Assembly: GCA_026874595.1 (NCBI GenBank)
Contig: CM049307.1
Span: 76,794,643-76,858,642 of the forward strand
Length of the DNA: 64,000 nt
Origin: Sipunculus nudus
Lineage: Eukaryota > Annelida > Sipuncula > Golfingiida > Sipunculidae
Direction: 5' to 3'
Program-made: the position numbers and the translations under genes
The notes under the pieces: model-generated
What the model was told of the DNA's origin: nothing
Seen by the model: the letters and a program-made list of their open reading frames with translations, nothing else
The model's database searches: none
Shown: one piece after another, positions 60,201-64,000 of the stretch
Layout: each line of letters begins with the position of its first letter
How positions within the stretch are numbered: position 1 is the first letter of the stretch

Positions 60201-61358
60201 TGTATTTTTTAGGATCATGATCCGATTTTCTAATTGTTTTAATTTACTTCTGTCTCCTTTACACATATCTATTGAAAACTCTGTAGAATATTGCTTAATT
60301 TTTCTTTTCAATTCTTCCCAAAAATTTATTTTTGAGGAACTCTGTAAATATTGTTCCTTTTCTCCCCTTAAAATTTTTGTCATACCTTCATTATAAATAG
60401 GATTTCTTAGCAAGTTGGCATTTAATTTCCAGTAGTTGGGTCCTCTTTTATATGGATAAATACAACAGTTCATTATAACGGCTTTGTGATCTGATAAACT
60501 TGATGTCCTACGATCAGATACTAAATATTTATGAACACATTCTACTTTTTCAAAACTTCCATTCATAAAAATATAATCTAATCTGCTTTTATATTCAGTA
60601 TCCCTCTCATATGAGAAATCTATTGCTAATTTACCATGTTTCAATTGAAAGACATCTTGTAGATCTAGCTTTCTGGTAATATTAAGAAATTCAATATGAC
60701 TTTTATCTTTCTTTGCTCCATCAGTAGTTTTGTCACATTGACGTAAGTGACAATTAAAGTCGCCAGCAATTATTAGATTTTTTTCGTTTACTGTGTGTTG
60801 TAATATCCATTTAAGAGCGTGCCTATAAAAATTGCATTTGCTATTTTCATCGTTTGGTGCATATAGTGATACTAAAGACAATTTCTCACTTTTAAATTCT
60901 AAATTTACCATAATAAGCCAACCATCGTTGTCACAAACAGAATTAATTATACTATATTCAAAATTCCTACCCAAAGCTATAGCTACACCTCTGCTATGTT
61001 GACTTTCACCACAAGAGTGAAATATTTGTCCATACCAACTAGAATTATATATATTTTTTTCGGATTTGGTACAAAATGTCTCTTGTAAAAATGTTATATC
61101 TATATTATTATCTTTCATCCACAGATACAGTTTTTTTTTTTATTTTCATATAATCATTCAGTCCTCGTTTGTTAAAAGATATACATCTTTTATAAGGCCC
61201 CATTCTCATCTTTTTCTGGTTGTTTTTTTGTGGAAGAAGGCTTGAATGTTGGGCGATTTATCTCTACTCCACCGTGGAGGTTGTTTTCTTTTACTTACAG
61301 TCTCAGGCCCTCTGTACGCAAATCATCTCGTAGCGCCATAAGGATTGATCCGTGGACA
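57291..61358 (-). mobile_element. Tx1/L1-type LINE, 5'-truncated, nested insertion
   Basis: On the minus strand: a scrap of ORF1 end (about 61,345-61,210), the endonuclease (CISFNKRGLNDYMKIKKLYL, ITFLQETF, LIIAGDFNCHLRQCD, SDHKAVIMNC, 61,190-60,159), a linker with KWWEEGEKNSSYF, the reverse transcriptase (NRSPGLDGLNQEFYKLFW, TMRQAVITLVFKKG, then LQYADDTAL at about 59,100) and the C-terminal region (RNLSMKGKIILLKSFGLS, FRFIWKSTERIRRNTLIADY, and the CELCNVKEDVEHMLYTC zinc-binding end). At least five frame breaks are apparent, e.g. at the A run near 61,130, near 60,160, 59,640 and 58,860. The 3' end has AATAAA and a poly(A) (poly-T at 57,291-57,304 on plus). The target text TTTTAGTTG occurs on both sides (57,281-57,289 and 61,359-61,368), consistent with a target-site duplication. 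Inactive. Confidence 0.9.
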
Positions 61359-61990
61359 TTTTTAGTTGTTTATGATAGTACTCTTGTACGAGTACCGTGT
61401 ACTCCAAATGTACCCATGAGTACTTTAAAGAGTAATTTCAGCAAGTAAACCAAATATGTTGTGTGAAAATAAGCAAAAAAAAACCAGCTTTTTATTCACA
61501 AAGCTGTATTGATATTATAATTATACATTTAAATATATACATGTACAAACATGATAAACAAAAGAAAGCTTGTCCAACACAATTTCAGAAGCACTATATA
61601 CATGAAACAATGTACCCATGAAAGACTAAGCAAAAACTTGTCCTAGAATGTCAGATATTACAAGTGACATTTAGATTTGAGAAACATTTGTGTTTTTAAG
61701 TATGCAAATATGTATGGATGTATGAATGTTTGTATGAATCTATATATGGCTGAATGGATGTATATATGGACGGATGCATGTATTATTTTTGTAAATAATA
61801 TACATAATTTCATCAATATATGTTCATATACTGAAGTACTCAAAATATCAATTAAAGTACTTGTTTATATGAGTACTTGCATATTACTCGAGTACTAGTA
61901 TGATTACCAAGGTCATTTTTAAGAATGTACTTGGGTATGAGTACTGATCACTCTAATCAGTACTCATGAGTTCGAGTACAAGTACTTTTG
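61359..61990. repeat. GAGTACT-rich repeat, right part
   Basis: Resumes after the LINE with ACTCTTGTACGAGTACC, and continues at 61,830-61,980 with ATTACTCGAGTACTAG and GAGTTCGAGTACAAGTAC. The middle is AT-rich with ATGTATGGATG repeats (61,700-61,780). Subterminal hexamer clusters suggest a hAT-like non-autonomous element like the GAGTCC family; class inferred. Confidence 0.6.
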
Positions 61991-62305
61991 GGCCCAAGTC
62001 TGTGGTATACTGTGGTGTCATAAAATATTAATAATGTTTCGAAAGCAAAAACATAGATTTTAAAATGTTACTTTTAACTTGACAAATGCAGTTCATGTAT
62101 TCGGGTGACCTAACCTGCTCTCCTCTTCGTACTTGTCCAAGAAGGACATCTTGTCAAAGAAAGGACCCTTTTTAACAACAGATGCCCTAGACCCGCTCTT
62201 CTGGAACCCTATGGACCCCCTCTTCTTCCGGTAAGCATCTCTTTTGTTTCTCCACTTTTCCCTGATGACAGATCCTACAAATCTATATTGCACAATGTCA
62301 GTCAT

Positions 62306-62844
62306 TTTTAACAGACATTTTTTATGTTAATAACAGGAGTTATATCTACACATACTGACACATGAGCAGTGACACATCTAAATGGAGCAGGAATTATTTT
62401 TTTTAACTTCCAGCATGAAAGCAATATTCACATTGATGATCCAGAAACAGTCCAGGATCTTTTGTGACAAATAAATGATTACAGCTGTATCTTGTGGCAA
62501 TTTTTGTTTTTCACCCAGTTGACCTACGCTACTATAGGCCTAGTACCTATATCGTAAGCGCTGTTTGTTAGAGAGGAGCTCCCAGAGGGGAGCACTGTAT
62601 TTTTGTTCAATCAGGTGAGACCTTGTGCTGGGAGACACTGCCAAGCGAGAAATTCACGGAGCCAATCATGTTCATTTCGTTTTGATTGACAGCTCATCGC
62701 CTTGGTAACCGTCTGAACAGGCCACAGGCTCAGAGAGAATTGCCCCAGACGTGGTGTGCTTTATATATATATATTTTATGAGACCCCTAATACCCTCTCC
62801 ACGTTCTTGTTATTAACTTTAATAAAAACAAATATTTATAACTT

Positions 62845-62906
<62 letters not shown>

Positions 62907-63239
62907 CAAAATATTAAATGCACAATTTAAGAGCTAAGTTTTAATAATACTCATCAACCACTAACCCAGTATTGGCACCATCCCCCTCCACCTTTCTGAA
63001 ATGCTTTGATATCCTACTTGATTTCCTGTTTATCATAATACACGATATTAAAAGTGCGACGCCAAAAGGGACTGATTTGTGCTCTGATGGATAAATGGGA
63101 CCATGAAACATGCGGGAGGTCTCACATATTGGGTTATCATAAGCTTAAAGGTGCCTTCTTTGATTCGCCAGGTTCCCTAAAGTGTTTTAACATTAATTTT
63201 TTTTCATGAACGGTTATAAAGAACTGACATGTGTTTAAT
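62306..63239. other. No gene recognised; upstream flank of the MADF gene
   Basis: Would be expected to hold the first SANT exon of the Harbinger companion, but I could not find it. Contains the (AT)n tract 62,847-62,905. Confidence 0.45.
62847..62905. repeat. (AT)n microsatellite
   Basis: About 29 AT units. Confidence 0.95.
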
Positions 63240-63475
63240 ACATTTCGTATTACGTTATCGGTCGGAAATGTCGTTACACTATCGGTTGATTTTGTATTAC
63301 ATTATCGGTAAGTGTTACATTATCGGTCATTTCTTTAATACGTTATCATGCAGTTGGTATTACATTATCAGTTGATTTGTATTACGTAATCCAATGGTCT
63401 TACCTTATCGGTTAATTTCTGATTACTTTATCAGTTAATGTTACATTATAAGATGATTATTAGATAAGAAGTTGT
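63240..63475 (+). repeat. Array of TTACATTATCGGT motifs
   Basis: About ten units of TATTACATTATCGGT and close variants, all in one orientation, spaced 15-40 bp. The array ends in AAGTTGTAACAGGG. The unit and the terminal GTTGTAAC resemble the subterminal arrays (ATTACATTATGGG) and ends of the fold-back element at 15,218-16,724. Probably one end of a related element whose other end I did not find. Confidence 0.55.
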
Positions 63476-63530
63476 AACAGGGCTGCCTCGCGTGGTGTTA
63501 TGCCTCTGACTTGTATGGACACTTCACTTA

Positions 63531-63997
63531 AATCAGACCATATAAGGATGAATGTATGGGTCTGTCACGAGGTGGTCAGGGGAGTTACCAATGTGTGGCC
63601 GGCTTGGCATGACCACAAATCCTGACGCAGACACTTGTACACTAAGTCCAATATTTGCCATGTACTTCTTTTACTTTTGAACTACCAGAACTTCATATGT
63701 GTTGCCATGTTTTAAGCTTTCTGGAATTTTGTGTGAACCAGTAGACCTATTGAACATGAGGCTGTCTACAAAAGCTTGTGTTGCTCTTTTCTGCCTCCTA
63801 TATATTTTAACAAATCTGGATGATGCAGTCAGACGATATTTTCTGTTTCGCCACCACTGTTCATTAGCAGTCTGATCCTAAGTTTCTTTCTCAAGTTTTA
63901 CAAACTGACTTTGAGTTAGGCATATAGAAAGAAGAAAGTTTCTCTCTGTATCAGACAAAGTTTCACTGACTCAAATTCTTGATCATTTGAAACTGGA
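63531..63997 (-). pseudogene. YqaJ-type exonuclease/recombinase domain, broken fragment
   Basis: The minus strand reads LSDTERNFLLSICLTQSQF, WWRNRKYRLTASSRFVKI, ESLKHGNTYEVLVVQK and SGFVVMPSRPHIGNSPDHLV. This order (W-x-x-x-R-x-x-R-L-T-A-S, then HG-x-x-x-E near the middle, then SG-x-V-V-x-P and GNSPDxLV-x-D) is that of the YqaJ/lambda-exonuclease-like nuclease family, found in viruses and in many invertebrate repeated proteins. In the usual form the last motif is GASPDGLV. The copy is broken, with about three breaks, and runs off the window's right side at its 5' end. It could derive from a transposon, a virus-like element or a host gene family. Confidence 0.65.
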
Positions 63998-64000
63998 ATA

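Larger units (their letters stand above)
53928..62305 (-). pseudogene. PIF/Harbinger MADF/SANT companion gene, three or more exons
   Basis: Exon a (62,305-62,115) encodes SVIREKWRNKRDAYRKKRGS and GPFFDKMSFLDKYEEES, the second half of a MADF/SANT (Myb-like) domain, and ends AG|GTTAGG. Exon b (57,074-56,919) follows TTGTTTTCAG and encodes an acidic linker (GIDDGGSEEEGDVSCQIAG), ending AAG|GTATGG. Exon c starts at 54,725 after a long T-rich acceptor (KHLGMGNKGEPLSLTG). All three join in phase 2 with an open frame. After GGRKG (about 54,590) the expected basic C-terminal helix (SKARQECIERFLTQIL) runs in another frame with several stops. A Pro/Gln/His-rich frame (54,326-53,928) probably is the rest of the tail. 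In PIF/Harbinger elements this partner binds the transposase and DNA. The first half of the SANT domain was not found upstream. Probably inactive. Confidence 0.65.

Noticed and set aside
1-64000. LTR retrotransposons, endogenous retroviruses or Polintons
   Set aside because: No gag, integrase, protease, envelope or capsid-like motifs and no long direct terminal repeats were noticed; the only virus-family-like piece is the YqaJ-type fragment at the right edge.

Overview
This is a gene-poor, AT-rich animal nuclear sequence dominated by interspersed repeats. The mix of repeats points to a marine invertebrate. It includes hairpin-headed repeats rich in TCCGTC motifs, minisatellite-bearing Helentron-like elements, Tx1/L1-type and CR1/Jockey-type LINEs, tRNA-derived SINEs, PIF/Harbinger elements and a divergent single-exon GPCR. 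A lophotrochozoan, most likely a mollusc, fits best. That placement rests on recalled repeat style and no search was run.

Layout. 1-4.3 kb holds repeats only. At 4.3-5.3 kb (minus) lies one exon of a seven-helix receptor, the best host-gene candidate. 5.3-18.5 kb is repeats: a tRNA-type SINE, a CpG-palindrome element, two copies of a hairpin-headed repeat (called R1 here), and a 1.5-kb fold-back element with long inverted arrays of an ATTACATTATGGG-type motif. At 18.8-27.8 kb is the most interesting unit: a two-gene DNA transposon on the plus strand. Gene 1 encodes four C2H2 fingers and a transposase-like domain with CxxC and HDxLEG motifs. Gene 2 encodes a PB1-like N-terminus, a central DNA-binding-like domain and a SAMD3-like C-terminus, spread over four exons. 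A DUF4806-like fragment follows directly, in the same frame.

27.9-42 kb contains a dispersed 0.5-kb repeat, a CR1/Jockey-group LINE (32.5-35.5 kb, minus), a clean Harbinger-type MITE with TTA duplications (35.5-36.0 kb), the first copy of a 0.8-kb duplicated block, a repeat family with GGTGGCGCCACC motifs (called R2) carrying a pair of tRNA-derived SINEs, and a decayed Ser/Thr-rich reading frame. 42.7-45.8 kb is a composite: duplicated flanks, the second copy of the 0.8-kb block, and a 1.9-kb Helentron-associated (HINE-like) element with ten ~180-bp monomers. 46.6-53.8 kb has an exon-like ORF, a P2X7-cytoplasmic-domain-like fragment, and otherwise no recognisable gene.

53.9-62.3 kb is a large, much-invaded PIF/Harbinger unit. 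The DDE transposase lies on the plus strand inside an intron of the minus-strand MADF/SANT companion gene. A Tx1/L1-type LINE with target-site duplication and poly(A) sits in the companion's first intron, itself inside a GAGTAC-rich repeat. The window ends with an array of TTACATTATCGGT motifs and a broken YqaJ-type exonuclease/recombinase domain on the minus strand.

How the parts work together: little here is host physiology. The window is mainly a record of successive insertions. In two places the order can be read directly from filled and empty copies of the same target.
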